Assembly (NCBI GenBank): GCA_002787775.1
Contig: PCUW01000009.1
Span: 25,935-78,313, forward strand
DNA from: Bdellovibrionales bacterium CG12_big_fil_rev_8_21_14_0_65_38_15
GTDB lineage: Bacteria > Bdellovibrionota > Bacteriovoracia > Bacteriovoracales > Bacteriovoracaceae
DNA: 52,379 nt
Direction: 5' to 3'
The position numbers were made by a program, and so were the translations under genes. How positions within the stretch are numbered: the first letter of the stretch is position 1; every line of letters starts with the position of its first letter. The notes under the pieces are model-generated. The model searched no databases. It saw only the letters and a list, made by a program, of their open reading frames with translations, and was not told the origin of the DNA. Shown here one piece after another: positions 35,942-45,302 of this stretch.

Positions 35942-36970
35942 TTAATCTATTTCAAAACGAGACGGCGAATCCATCAGTCCTTCAATAACCATACGTGGAT
36001 CAACATCTTCATAAAGAACTTGATAAACACCCCCAAAGATTCTGGCATGAACGTCATACTTTTTAGATAATTGATGAACAGCTAGTGTTGTTTTATAACC
36101 TTCAACCACTGATCTTTGAGAAGCAATAATATCTTTGGCCTTTCGACCTTTTGCGATTTCAATACCGAATGTTTTATTTCTTGAAAGCTCACCAGTTGTT
36201 GTAAGAATTAAATCTCCCATTCCAGATAAACCGTAAAAAGTTTCAGGTCTGGCGTTGAAGACTTTTCCAAAGCGAAGCATTTCGGCAATCCCTCTGGTTA
36301 TCATGGCCGCACGTGTATTATGGTTAAAGCCTAAACCTTCGACGATACCACCAGCAATGGCCAAGACGTTTTTTAGAGCTCCACCAAGAAGAACACCTTT
36401 AACATCATAACTAGGTAATGCTTTAAAGTAGGTGCACTCTAACAGTTTAGAAACATCTTCAAGCATACCTTTATGGCGTCCAGCTAAAGTCACAAGAGTG
36501 ATTTGTTCTTGAATAATTTCCTTAGCGAAACTTGGGCCTGATAAAAACAGAATGTTTTCTTTATAGTTATTGAAAAAATCAAAGAACAGATCATCAGACA
36601 ATTCAAGAGTGACGGGATCGATCCCTTTTGAAAGAGAGACTAAGGGAATACCTGCTTTAAACATTTTTTCAAAGCGCTCTTTGTTTTCACTAAAGAACTC
36701 TCTAATGGCAGCAGCTGGTAAACCAGAAATAATAAGCTTATTTTCATGACCATTAAGTTTTTGATCTAACTCTTCCCAAGTCTTTGCAGCACAGATATTT
36801 TTAGGAAGTTTAAGACCTGGAAGATAAATTGAGTTTTCACCTTTATTGATAGCCTCATAGATATCGTCAGATCTGACTTTGATGACGACTTGATCGACTG
36901 ATTTAGCTAAGATACTGGCCAGTGCCGTTCCGAAGGCTCCACCACCGATAACAATTCCTGCGGTTTTCAT
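35942..36970 (-). CDS. gpsA: NAD(P)H-dependent glycerol-3-phosphate dehydrogenase
   Basis: GpsA makes sn-glycerol 3-phosphate for phospholipid synthesis. The 342-residue protein has the dinucleotide-binding motif GGGAFGTALASIL at the N-terminus, LSGPSFAKEI, and the catalytic lysine region GGALKNVLAIAGGIVEGLG. RAAMITRGIAEMLRFG also fits the family. Its start overlaps the DUF493 gene stop by four bases, making it the last gene of the kdsB-to-gpsA operon. Confidence 0.95.
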   Translation of the reverse strand: MKTAGIVIGGGAFGTALASILAKSVDQVVIKVRSDDIYEAINKGENSIYLPGLKLPKNICAAKTWEELDQKLNGHENKLIISGLPAAAIREFFSENKERFEKMFKAGIPLVSLSKGIDPVTLELSDDLFFDFFNNYKENILFLSGPSFAKEIIQEQITLVTLAGRHKGMLEDVSKLLECTYFKALPSYDVKGVLLGGALKNVLAIAGGIVEGLGFNHNTRAAMITRGIAEMLRFGKVFNARPETFYGLSGMGDLILTTTGELSRNKTFGIEIAKGRKAKDIIASQRSVVEGYKTTLAVHQLSKKYDVHARIFGGVYQVLYEDVDPRMVIEGLMDSPSRFEID

Positions 36971-37215
36971 AATGAGATTACTCCTTTTACGACGGCAGCT
37001 CTCTTATAAAGTTCTAAAACCTCATCGGAGGAATCCATCTTGGCATGTAAAGTAACACTGACGTAATTACCTTTGGCCGATTCTTTAACTTCAACACCAT
37101 TGCCAAGGATTTCAACAAGCTCACCCAAACGATCACTACTGACGATAAATTTAAACGTGTAGTGAGCAGGCCAAACATATTCATTATCTAAAAGTTCTTT
37201 TAATTTATCATTCAT
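36967..37215 (-). CDS. DUF493 (YbeD-like) protein
   Basis: This 82-residue protein fits the YbeD/DUF493 family, a small ferredoxin-like ACT-type fold. It has YTFKFIVSSDRLGELVEIL at the start and VSVTLHAKMDSSDEVLELY later, where the family has a conserved regulatory-domain-like core. The function is unsettled; in enterobacteria it is near lipoate genes, which are not seen here. It is translationally coupled on both sides, with a one-base overlap with kdsC and four with gpsA. Confidence 0.75.
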   Translation of the reverse strand: MNDKLKELLDNEYVWPAHYTFKFIVSSDRLGELVEILGNGVEVKESAKGNYVSVTLHAKMDSSDEVLELYKRAAVVKGVISL

Positions 37216-37760
37216 TACGCACCAAATTTGGGAAGATTTGGAACTAGTCCGTGGGCATGTCTTAAAAGGTCCATCACTTCTCTGGCCGCACCCATGCCGC
37301 CATGTCTTTCAGTGACATAATCGACGGCTTCACGAATTTCAATACTCGCTTCAGGCACTGTGGCAGAAAAACCAGCAATTTCTAAGATTGATAAATCAAT
37401 AAATTCATCACCCATAAAAAGCACTTCTTCTTTTTGAAAGCCAAGGTCTAAAACTTTTTGAAAGTGAGCGCGCTTGTCATCATTGCCTGAATGAACAAAA
37501 CTTAAGCCAAGGTTTTCACCAAAGCGTTTATGAACGGAATGACTATCACCACCGGTAATCACACCTACGGTAAAACCTGCGCTCATTAGATAGCGAAGCA
37601 TGAAGCCATCAGCGGTATTAGTCGCTCTATTCCAACCCAACTCTTCGCCGTCCCACATGACTTGCCCATTAGTCAGGATACCATCGACGTCAAAAGCTAA
37701 GCATTTTATTTTCTTAAGTTTGTCGGTGAACTTTTTTGATTCTTCTCTAAGATTGCGCAT
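37215..37760 (-). CDS. kdsC: 3-deoxy-D-manno-octulosonate 8-phosphate phosphatase KdsC
   Basis: This 181-residue C0-type HAD phosphatase removes phosphate from KDO 8-phosphate. Motif I is CLAFDVDGILTNG, with aspartates D24 and D26. Motif II is VGVITGGDS. The C-terminal metal motif is VLFMGDEFIDLSI, followed by AGFSATVPEAS, typical of KdsC. It overlaps kdsA by one base, which strongly supports the assignment over general HAD phosphatases. Confidence 0.93.
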   Translation of the reverse strand: MRNLREESKKFTDKLKKIKCLAFDVDGILTNGQVMWDGEELGWNRATNTADGFMLRYLMSAGFTVGVITGGDSHSVHKRFGENLGLSFVHSGNDDKRAHFQKVLDLGFQKEEVLFMGDEFIDLSILEIAGFSATVPEASIEIREAVDYVTERHGGMGAAREVMDLLRHAHGLVPNLPKFGA

Positions 37761-38557
37761 TAAACGACCTCGTAAATCTTAAGTAAGCTTTCAACAATTT
37801 TTGCCACTTGATCAAGTGGCAGTGCTGTTGCTGAGTCTGAAAGAGCTTTATCTGGATTAGGGTGTGTTTCCATGAAAATCCCCTGTGCACCAGCTGCAAT
37901 CGCAGCGCGAGCAAGAACCAGAATTTGTTCACGTTTTCCACCAGTGGCTTTACCTAGTCCACCAGGTCTTTGTACACAGTGAGTAGCATCATGAATGGTT
38001 TTAGCGCCAAAACTTTTCATGATTTGAAAAGAGGCCATATCAACAACAAGATTATTATAACCAAAGCTGCTTCCGCGCTCAGTTAAAAGAATTTTATCAA
38101 CGCTTAAAAATGGTGCGACTTTATCAACGATGTTTTTTGTTTCTTCAGGAGATAAGAACTGTCCTTTTTTAACTTTTAAACGACCACCGTGCTTGGCCAC
38201 AGCTTTAGCACCTGCACAAACCATATCAGTTTGACGGCATAAAAAAGCAGGGACTTGAAGTGTATCAACAACACTTGCAACAGCTTCAGCTTGATCAGGT
38301 AAATGAAAGTCAGTGACTGTTGGAAGTCCGTATTTCTTTTTAACATTTTCAAGAATTTTTAAACCGGCTTCAAGTCCTGGTCCTCTATAACTATCAAATG
38401 AGCTACGATTGGCCTTATCAAAACTGCCTTTAAAAGTAAGACTAATTTTATCTTCAAAGGGCTTTAGCGCTTCCATTAGGTAACCAGCAATATCCATCGC
38501 TAGCCCTTCACTTTCAAGCACACATGGGCCGATAAAAAATTCTAATTTTTCTTTCAT
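37760..38557 (-). CDS. kdsA: 3-deoxy-8-phosphooctulonate synthase KdsA
   Basis: KdsA condenses arabinose 5-phosphate and phosphoenolpyruvate to KDO 8-phosphate. The 265-residue protein shows the family segments FIGPCVLESEGLAMDIA, FKGSFDKANRSS, LQVPAFLCRQTDM and FGYNNLVVDM, ending with HPNPDKALSD. It overlaps pyrG by four bases. No kdsD (arabinose-5-phosphate isomerase) gene is in the window. Confidence 0.96.
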   Translation of the reverse strand: MKEKLEFFIGPCVLESEGLAMDIAGYLMEALKPFEDKISLTFKGSFDKANRSSFDSYRGPGLEAGLKILENVKKKYGLPTVTDFHLPDQAEAVASVVDTLQVPAFLCRQTDMVCAGAKAVAKHGGRLKVKKGQFLSPEETKNIVDKVAPFLSVDKILLTERGSSFGYNNLVVDMASFQIMKSFGAKTIHDATHCVQRPGGLGKATGGKREQILVLARAAIAAGAQGIFMETHPNPDKALSDSATALPLDQVAKIVESLLKIYEVV

Positions 38558-40188
38558 TTTGAGTCTCTACGTTGTTCGTCAGCACTGACGATAAAATTAT
38601 TAAATAATGGGTGCGGTGTATAAGGACGACTTTTAAATTCTGGGTGGAACTGACAAGCAATAAAACTTGGATGGTTTGGAAGCTCGATCACTTCAACTAA
38701 GTCTAATTGAGGATTAGTACCACTTATTAGCATGCCAGCGTCTTTTACTTTATCAACATAAGCGTTATTCACTTCAAGACGATGGCGATGACGTTCAGAG
38801 ATTTTATTAGCGCCATAAATTTTATGTGCCAGTGAACCTTTACTTAGGTCACAATCATAAGCCCCAAGTCTCATTGAGCCGCCTTTGGCTCCATCTTTCG
38901 TTTGCCCAACCATATAATGAATAACTGGCGAGCCTTTATCGCCAAACTCTTCTGAAGTGGCATCTTTGATACCAACGACATTTCTAGTAAATTCAATCAT
39001 GGCAAGTTGAAGACCAAGGCAGATTCCAAAGAAAGGAACATTTTTTTCTCTAGCGTATTGAATCGCTTTAATTTTACCTTCGGTTCCACGCTCGCCAAAT
39101 CCACCAGGAACCAGAATGCCATCGACCTTTTCAAGTAAGGAGAAATCACCTTTTTCCAAATCTTCGGCGTCGATATAAACGGGAGCCAGCTTTAACTGAT
39201 TCGCAACTGCCGCATGTTGAAGAGCTTCGTCTAGAGACTTATAAGATTCAATCAGCTCAGTGTATTTACCGACGATTCCAATTCGAACTTCTCTAAGTGG
39301 ATTTTCAAAATTGAAGATGACCTTTTCCATTTCTTTAAGATCAGGCTTTGCCGTCCACATTCCAAGAAGTTCACAAATTCGTTCATCAAACCCTTGTGAA
39401 TGAAAACTGAGTGGTACTTTATAGATTGAGTCTTGATCAATGGAGCTGAAAACATTGTCTTTGGGAACGTTACAAAACAGTGAAAGCTTTTCAAGCACTG
39501 ATGTATCAATTTCACGATCAGAGCGACAAACAATAATATTAGGATAAAGACCAATTGATCTAAGTTCTTTAACGGAGTGTTGAGCTGGCTTGGATTTTAA
39601 CTCGCCTGCCGCTGCGATATAAGGAAGAAGAACTAAGTGAATGAAAAGAACATTTTCAAATCCTTCATCCCCTGCCATTTGGCGAATGGCTTCTAAAAAC
39701 GGCAATGATTCGATATCACCAACGGTTCCACCAATTTCTCCAATCAAAAGATCAGAGTCTTCCGCCGCTAAATGAATTCGACGCTTAATTTCATTGGTAA
39801 TATGTGGAACAACTTGAACAGTCTTTCCAAGATATTTTCCTTCACGCTCATTTTCGATAACCTGAAGATAAACTTGACCTGTAGTGAAGTTACTCTTTCT
39901 TGAAAGTGTCAGAGTTGTAAATCTCTCATAGTGACCAAGGTCAAGATCGGTTTCAGCGCCGTCATCGGTCACAAAAACTTCACCGTGCTGAGTAGGGCTC
40001 ATAGTGCCTGGATCAACGTTAATATACGGATCCATTTTCAGCATACTGACTTTAACACCACGACGCTCTAATAAGCCGGCTAAGGCAGCAGAAGCTAAAC
40101 CTTTACCCAACGAACTTGCAACACCACCAGTAATGAAAATAAATTTCTTACGGTTGGCTTTATTCTTTTGCTTAGGAGAGGGATTCAC
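38554..40188 (-). CDS. pyrG: CTP synthase
   Basis: PyrG aminates UTP to CTP using glutamine. The 544-residue protein has the synthetase domain signature FIFITGGVASSLGKGL and DPYINVDPGTMSPTQHGEVF. The glutaminase domain has GFGERGTEGKI and FGICLGLQLAMIEF with the nucleophilic cysteine. A basic extension of about 14 residues precedes the family's usual start. Its placement between kdsB and kdsA makes sense because CTP is the co-substrate of KdsB. The start overlaps the kdsB 3' end by 17 bases. Confidence 0.97.
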   Translation of the reverse strand: MNPSPKQKNKANRKKFIFITGGVASSLGKGLASAALAGLLERRGVKVSMLKMDPYINVDPGTMSPTQHGEVFVTDDGAETDLDLGHYERFTTLTLSRKSNFTTGQVYLQVIENEREGKYLGKTVQVVPHITNEIKRRIHLAAEDSDLLIGEIGGTVGDIESLPFLEAIRQMAGDEGFENVLFIHLVLLPYIAAAGELKSKPAQHSVKELRSIGLYPNIIVCRSDREIDTSVLEKLSLFCNVPKDNVFSSIDQDSIYKVPLSFHSQGFDERICELLGMWTAKPDLKEMEKVIFNFENPLREVRIGIVGKYTELIESYKSLDEALQHAAVANQLKLAPVYIDAEDLEKGDFSLLEKVDGILVPGGFGERGTEGKIKAIQYAREKNVPFFGICLGLQLAMIEFTRNVVGIKDATSEEFGDKGSPVIHYMVGQTKDGAKGGSMRLGAYDCDLSKGSLAHKIYGANKISERHRHRLEVNNAYVDKVKDAGMLISGTNPQLDLVEVIELPNHPSFIACQFHPEFKSRPYTPHPLFNNFIVSADEQRRDSK

Positions 40189-40927
40189 GTAAACGCTCCT
40201 CTACTTTGGCCACGTCCTCAGGGACATCAACGCCAAGTAGGATTGATTTGGTTTCAACAGCGCCAATGCGCATACTGTTTTCTAAAAATCTTAATTGCTC
40301 TAGTTTTTCTAACTGCTCAAGCGGGCTACTCTTTAACTGACAAGCTTTGACTAAAGACTCAGGCGTGTAGCTATAAACTCCGACATGCAGCCACCAATGT
40401 TTAACGTCTTGGTCACGATGAAACGGAACTGGTGCTCTTGAAAAATAATGGCATTCACCACTGGCTTCGCTAAAAACAGCTTTCACGCGGTTAGGATTAA
40501 CGAATTCTTTTTGATCAGTTTCTTTTTTTAGCAATGTCGTAACGTCAAAATCAGAGTCGCGATGAAACTGCACTAAACGCTCAAGATCATCCCCACCTAG
40601 TAGTGGTTCGTCTCCTTGAACGTTGACGACAAATTCATAGCCTTTATCTTTAAAGAAACGCTCATAGGCTAAAGCAATCCGAAGAGTTCCACTTTCAACG
40701 TCGTCATCAACACGAACGACGTTTCCACCAAAGTCTTTCACCGCTTTTTCGATACGATCATCATCGGTTACAACATAGGCATCAAAAAAATGGGCAACGT
40801 TTTCCCATACTCTTTGAATCATTGGCTTGCCCATAAGGGGCACCAATGGTTTACCCGGAAAACGGGATGAAGCATGGCGAGCGGGAATCAAGACAAGTGC
40901 GTTGGCACGAAGCCTAGTATTGGGCAC
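40172..40927 (-). CDS. kdsB: 3-deoxy-manno-octulosonate cytidylyltransferase KdsB
   Basis: KdsB activates KDO as CMP-KDO for lipid A core synthesis. The 251-residue protein has the nucleotide-binding signature LVLIPARHASSRFPGKPL, followed by GKPMIQRVWENV and the VVNVQGDEPL motif. PVPFHRD and HVGVYSY are also family segments. It is the first gene of the operon kdsB-pyrG-kdsA-kdsC-DUF493-gpsA. The 89 bp upstream, shared with a divergent gene, should contain the promoter. Confidence 0.96.
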   Translation of the reverse strand: MPNTRLRANALVLIPARHASSRFPGKPLVPLMGKPMIQRVWENVAHFFDAYVVTDDDRIEKAVKDFGGNVVRVDDDVESGTLRIALAYERFFKDKGYEFVVNVQGDEPLLGGDDLERLVQFHRDSDFDVTTLLKKETDQKEFVNPNRVKAVFSEASGECHYFSRAPVPFHRDQDVKHWWLHVGVYSYTPESLVKACQLKSSPLEQLEKLEQLRFLENSMRIGAVETKSILLGVDVPEDVAKVEERLRESLS

Positions 40928-41016
40928 GATTTGGACTCCTGAAAAACCTACCTACAGTAACAAATGGCCAAGACAGTGGCAAAATATGTTAAAGTATCTT
41001 TAGGAGAAAACTTCAT

Positions 41017-41376
41017 ATGGCCCGAAGCATTATTTTTATTTTGCTGATAATAAGCGCGACGTGTTATTCACATGAAACGGTCGATAGCGAAAATGAATTC
41101 TCTGTTAACGTGATCACTGATCCGGCCATCTCAAGGCGTTGTCAAAATCTTCTTGAAGAACGTAATGAAAAAGTCGACCTCAGACAGAAGCTAGGATCCC
41201 TTCTAGCACGTAATGAACGCTTGGCGAAAATAACACCTGAAGGAAAAAAATCAATCTCAAGAGAGCTAAAAGCCAATAATTTGGCGATTAGCAAAGAATT
41301 ACGACTGGTAAATCTCAAGATTCAAAGAGACGAAGAAAATTTAATTCGAAAAGGTTGTCCTGGCATTCAACTTTAA
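41017..41376 (+). CDS. Small secreted coiled-coil-like protein
   Basis: This 119-residue protein has a signal peptide (FILLIISATCYS). A mostly helical, charged mature region spans about residues 45-110 with heptad-like leucine spacing, so it is probably coiled. Cysteines near residues 43 and 114 could pair. AGGAG lies ten bases before the ATG. It precedes the tolC-like gene by 46 bases and may be co-transcribed with it. No family is recognised. Confidence 0.65.
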   Translation: MARSIIFILLIISATCYSHETVDSENEFSVNVITDPAISRRCQNLLEERNEKVDLRQKLGSLLARNERLAKITPEGKKSISRELKANNLAISKELRLVNLKIQRDEENLIRKGCPGIQL

Positions 41377-41422
41377 GACTTTTCTTCCCATCTCGTATCT
41401 CCTGCCCTAAAATTTCAATACG

Positions 41423-42859
41423 ATGCACACACACGCGATCCTTTTATTTGCTCTACTGACTGGGCCACTCTATTTTGCACAAGCGCAGAGTGCTAAACTA
41501 CAAGATGAATCTTTTGTTCAATCAAAAGATGATACTGCGCCTACTCAGTACAAACCGATTAGCTTATCTCAAGCGATTGAGCAGGGTTACCGCGAAAACT
41601 TTTCACAACAACAGCGTAATTATCAAAAGCGCGTGATTGAACTCGACTATAAAGATGCATCTGAAGAGTTTTGGCTTCCAACGCTGCAAATGACTTTAGT
41701 TACTGACCCACAGCGCTTAGCTCGTCTTCATAATGGTAGTCTTCCCGGTGAAGCTTCGACTAAGGCTCCAGGCGGTGCTTTTGGTTTTGAGCTTGGTGAA
41801 TACACCATATATAACTGGGGTCGTGATTATCTGGCTTATCAGAATCAACAAACAACTTTTGAGCGTGGCTCACAACGTCTTGATGAACAAAGACGTGAAT
41901 TAAGACACGATATTATTATTGATTATCTTTATGTCCTAACGGTTCAAGAGTTAGTGGATATTAAAAGAGATCAGCTAAGACATGCTTCTTTTATTTACAG
42001 ACTTAATCGTGAGCGTATCTCGGCCAAGAAAATCAATAGCCAGGATTATTTTCAGGCCAGACAAGAGTACTTAAAAGCTCAAGATGAGTATCAAATCGTT
42101 AGAGAGCTAGTAGTCGAAGCGAACCAACAACTGGCCAATCGTATTTCTGATCAGGCCGGAACTCGCTACGTCTTAAATCAGTCTTTGAGTTTTACTAAAG
42201 TGAAACTGACGGCATCAGAAGCTGATCGCCTTGTGATTGAAAAAAATCCTGATGTTTTAAGTTCTAAAGCCTTAGCGGAAATCGCTCAGCGTGAAGAAGA
42301 GATTCTTAGAAAAGATAATCTTCCCCTTCCAAAAATTTCAGTCAATCTTGGTGCTTATAATTATCGTTTTGGTACTGGCAGAAATTCATTTCGCTATGAA
42401 ACCACTCCAGGAAGTTCTGATATTGATGTTGTCGCTACTGTTAACGCCACATGGACGATCACTGGTGAAGGTGGATTCTTAAACGGCAGAAGAACTAAGC
42501 GCGGCGCACTTCTTAGAGGATTAGCGCGTAAGACTCATGAAAAAGCAGCTTTTGATGGTCAAATTTCAACCAGAGAGCTTTACGAGAAAATTAAGATCTA
42601 TGAAACTCAAGTTGAAATTCTTGAAGCAAGATCTCTCAATGCAGTTAAGCAATATGATGTCGTGCTTGAAAACTATATGAATAAGAAAGCTCGCTTTAGT
42701 GACTTTCAATTAGCACTAGAAGAAAAAAACTTAGCGCGCTCACGTTTGGCCGAAATCAAGTTTGAACACTCTAAGGCCAAAGTTCTTTTAGCTAGAACGA
42801 TTGGAATTGAAGACTTCCCTGGTGAGCGTTTTGAAAAGCTCGTTGTTTCACGCAAATAA
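41423..42859 (+). CDS. TolC-family outer-membrane efflux protein
   Basis: This 478-residue protein has a signal peptide (LFALLTGPLYFAQA). The rest shows the alternating strand and long-helix pattern of the OEP family, including SLSQAIEQGYRENFSQQQ as the opening helix and LEEKNLARSRLAEIKFEHSKAK in the C-terminal repeat. Such trimers form outer-membrane and periplasmic tunnels for RND, ABC or MFS pumps. No permease or adaptor gene is adjacent, so its partner must be encoded elsewhere. It is followed after 18 bases by purB. Confidence 0.88.
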   Translation: MHTHAILLFALLTGPLYFAQAQSAKLQDESFVQSKDDTAPTQYKPISLSQAIEQGYRENFSQQQRNYQKRVIELDYKDASEEFWLPTLQMTLVTDPQRLARLHNGSLPGEASTKAPGGAFGFELGEYTIYNWGRDYLAYQNQQTTFERGSQRLDEQRRELRHDIIIDYLYVLTVQELVDIKRDQLRHASFIYRLNRERISAKKINSQDYFQARQEYLKAQDEYQIVRELVVEANQQLANRISDQAGTRYVLNQSLSFTKVKLTASEADRLVIEKNPDVLSSKALAEIAQREEEILRKDNLPLPKISVNLGAYNYRFGTGRNSFRYETTPGSSDIDVVATVNATWTITGEGGFLNGRRTKRGALLRGLARKTHEKAAFDGQISTRELYEKIKIYETQVEILEARSLNAVKQYDVVLENYMNKKARFSDFQLALEEKNLARSRLAEIKFEHSKAKVLLARTIGIEDFPGERFEKLVVSRK

Positions 42860-42877
42860 TCTACTCAAGGCCTAGTT

Positions 42878-44161
42878 ATGATTTCAAGATATGACATTAA
42901 AGAAGTTAGTGATCTTTGGAGTGAGCATGCTCGCTATGAGTCCTTTCTAGAAGTCGAACTGGCACTTTTGCAGGCTTGGGAAGAACAAGCTGATTTCGTT
43001 CCTAAGGGAACGGCTGCGAAGATTAAAGAGATCGCCAAGGTTAATACTGAACGCGTAGATGAAATCGAAAAAATCACTCGCCACGATGTTATCGCTTTTT
43101 GCACCATGATTTCAGAACAAGTTCCCGTCGAATTAGGTCGCTGGTTTCATTATGGTGTGACTTCTTCAGATATCATCGACACCGCCATGAACCTTCAGAT
43201 CAAACGATCTCTTAAGCTAGTTGAAAAAGAGCTCAAACAAGTTCAATTAGAGCTAGCAAGTAGAGCAAAAGAGCTGAAGAACTTAACTACCCTTGGACGC
43301 AGTCACGGCATGATGGCAGAGCCGATGAGCTTTGGACAAAAGCTTCTAGGTCATTACTGTGAGTTTGCAAGACGTGCACAAGATCTTAAACGTTATATTG
43401 AAAATGAACTGACCGCTCAAACTTCTGGAGCCGTCGGAAATTATGCGATCTTAAATCCTAAGATTGAAACAAGAGTGGCTGAACTTTTAGATTTAAAAGT
43501 GGAGCCGGTTTCAACACAAATTATTCCAAGAGACCGTGTCGCTAATCTGATTCATCTTGGTGCCCAAATTGGAAACGCTATTGAGCGTTTAAGTATTGAG
43601 ATCAGACACCTTCATAGAAGTGAAGTTGGTGAAGTGCATGAAGGTTTTTCTAAAGGGCAAAAAGGCAGCTCGACCATGCCGCATAAGAAAAACCCGGTAT
43701 CAGCCGAAAACCTTTCAGGTATGGCGCGCTATCTTAGATCCCACGTCACTCTTGCTGATGAAAACACCCTTCTTTGGCATGAGCGCGATATCAGTCACTC
43801 AAGTGCAGAGCGCATGATGCTGCCAGATCATCTAGGGATTTTAGTTTATTCTCTAAGAAGACTTAGCACGACAGTTCGTGATCTCGTGGTTCACGAAGAT
43901 GTTGTGACTGATAGAGTAAAAATGGTGGACGGTTACCTTTCAAGTTTTTATCTGCACCACCTTTTAAGTCATAGTGATGAAACTAGAGAAGATATTTACG
44001 CTAAAGTTCAAGCTGCTGCTTTTGAAGCAAAAGAAGTTGGTCAATTTAAAGCGATTTTACAAGAAAAAGTCTCAATCAAACTTCCAGAGACTCCAAAGAA
44101 TTTAGGCCTTGCTCATACTCAAGAAGTTTTTGAAAGGGTGTTTGCAGAGTATCCGTTATAG
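42878..44161 (+). CDS. purB: Adenylosuccinate lyase
   Basis: PurB acts twice in purine synthesis, splitting SAICAR and adenylosuccinate. The 427-residue protein carries the lyase signature GSSTMPHKKNP (about residue 265). The other conserved parts are TSSDIIDTAMNLQI and LGRSHGMMAEPMSFG, with the general acid histidine. Length matches the short bacterial type. The protein is complete, and its stop marks the end of the ordinary backbone before the AT-rich accessory region. Confidence 0.96.
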   Translation: MISRYDIKEVSDLWSEHARYESFLEVELALLQAWEEQADFVPKGTAAKIKEIAKVNTERVDEIEKITRHDVIAFCTMISEQVPVELGRWFHYGVTSSDIIDTAMNLQIKRSLKLVEKELKQVQLELASRAKELKNLTTLGRSHGMMAEPMSFGQKLLGHYCEFARRAQDLKRYIENELTAQTSGAVGNYAILNPKIETRVAELLDLKVEPVSTQIIPRDRVANLIHLGAQIGNAIERLSIEIRHLHRSEVGEVHEGFSKGQKGSSTMPHKKNPVSAENLSGMARYLRSHVTLADENTLLWHERDISHSSAERMMLPDHLGILVYSLRRLSTTVRDLVVHEDVVTDRVKMVDGYLSSFYLHHLLSHSDETREDIYAKVQAAAFEAKEVGQFKAILQEKVSIKLPETPKNLGLAHTQEVFERVFAEYPL

Positions 44162-44182
44162 TAAGCTGATTATTAAATTGTA

Positions 44183-44494
44183 TTATTGATCTTTCTTAAG
44201 CTTTATAGATATTTTCAAAACTAGAATCGGTAAAAAAATATCAATAAGAATAGCTGTGCCCAATATAGACAAACTTTTAATTTTCCAAGAGTAAAACAAA
44301 AGAATCGCATTACTTAAAATCAAAAAAATATAAACTATAATGTTAGTACTTTTAGTAACCAATTTTTTAACGTTCCCGCATTTATCACAAGTTAATGTCT
44401 CTAGGTTTTTTAGGTAAAGGTCGGTCACAGTCAAAGCCTGGCTACTTTCACAAGAAGAACATATAATCTTTTCAGCTTCAAGTAACCTGATCAA
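44183..44494 (-). CDS. Small zinc-ribbon-like protein with two membrane helices
   Basis: This 103-residue protein starts with two C-x2-C pairs (IICSSC, and LTCDKCG about 20 residues later), a zinc-ribbon-like pattern. Two hydrophobic helices (about residues 50-70 and 75-95) and a lysine-rich tail follow. It fits a small membrane protein with a cytoplasmic metal knuckle. No family is recognised. It is the last gene of the accessory array, tail-to-tail with purB across 21 bases. Confidence 0.55.
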   Translation of the reverse strand: MIRLLEAEKIICSSCESSQALTVTDLYLKNLETLTCDKCGNVKKLVTKSTNIIVYIFLILSNAILLFYSWKIKSLSILGTAILIDIFLPILVLKISIKLKKDQ

Positions 44495-44530
44495 CAGAGG
44501 CCCCCAATTTCAAAGAAAATTTCCTGTTAT

Positions 44531-44845
44531 CTATATCTTAAATGTAAATGAAACCAGTAACCCTGATAATATCAAAAAGTAGCCTGCATAATATATAATA
44601 GATATTTTTTCTGACATGAAATTTGTTCCAAAGGAAAAGAATTTTCCTTTTTTGAAAACATGAATTTTAGCACTTAAAAATAATATAAAACCTAATACTA
44701 TTAAACCAATCCCATATAAACTAGAGAGCATGTATTCATCGAAAACAGCAAGGACAATTGCAATTAGAATGAAAAACCATATTAGTCCAAGAACACCTAA
44801 GATGATCCTTCCAATAAATGTATTCTTTAAAATATTATATTCCAA
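44531..44845 (-). CDS. Small integral membrane protein
   Basis: This 104-residue, very hydrophobic protein has three predicted transmembrane helices (about residues 12-34, 40-60 and 83-102) with a short basic loop between. Such proteins are common as immunity genes in toxin-tip arrays, but nothing in the sequence proves this. It lies between two other small membrane-protein genes on the same strand. No family is recognised. Confidence 0.5.
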   Translation of the reverse strand: MEYNILKNTFIGRIILGVLGLIWFFILIAIVLAVFDEYMLSSLYGIGLIVLGFILFLSAKIHVFKKGKFFSFGTNFMSEKISIIYYAGYFLILSGLLVSFTFKI

Positions 44846-44894
44846 TTAGCTCACATCCAAAAAGATAGCTTCAATAAATACTATTACAATGAAA

Positions 44895-45200
44895 TCAGCC
44901 ATATTTAATAAAACTACATTTTTCGCTCGAACAGAAATAAACTATAAAATTACTAATCGTAAATAATATTATAAATAACCAAGTCAGCAATAGTACTTTA
45001 CTGTACTTGTTAGAAATTTCTTTATTGACAGCTTTAGAAGTGACAACTTTCATATATAAAAGAGGTATGTTTAACATCAATTGCTCACGCATCCGAAGTT
45101 CCTTAAACATTTCCTTCTTAAGATTACTCATTTTAAAATTCAAATAAAGTATAAATAAAAATAAGACGATATTTAAATAGGTAAAATTTAAAATTTCCAT
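44895..45200 (-). CDS. Small two-helix membrane protein
   Basis: I prefer the ATG at 45200; a TTG at 45221 is the alternative. The 101-residue protein has an N-terminal membrane helix (LNIVLFLFILYLNF), a charged helical middle, and a second helix near the C-terminus (VLLLTWLFIILFTISNFIVYF). A promoter candidate lies upstream at 45274-45302, where repeat copy A supplies the -35 box. No family is recognised; an immunity role is only suggested by context. Confidence 0.5.
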   Translation of the reverse strand: MEILNFTYLNIVLFLFILYLNFKMSNLKKEMFKELRMREQLMLNIPLLYMKVVTSKAVNKEISNKYSKVLLLTWLFIILFTISNFIVYFCSSEKCSFIKYG

Positions 45201-45273
45201 ACCTTGTATTTTAAAACCCAAAACGTTCTTTGAAAGTATAACGTATTATTCGCTTAAAGATTAATACTACAAT

Positions 45274-45302
45274 ATATTAACTCTAACGTACTTTGTGTTC
45301 AA
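45274..45302 (-). promoter_or_regulatory. Sigma70-like promoter candidate
   Basis: On the minus strand, TTGAAC and TAATAT are separated by 17 bases, a good fit to a housekeeping promoter. The -35 box lies on the edge of repeat copy A. The next gene starts about 75 bases downstream. Copy B has TTGAAT at the same place but lacks a matching -10 box. Confidence 0.4.
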
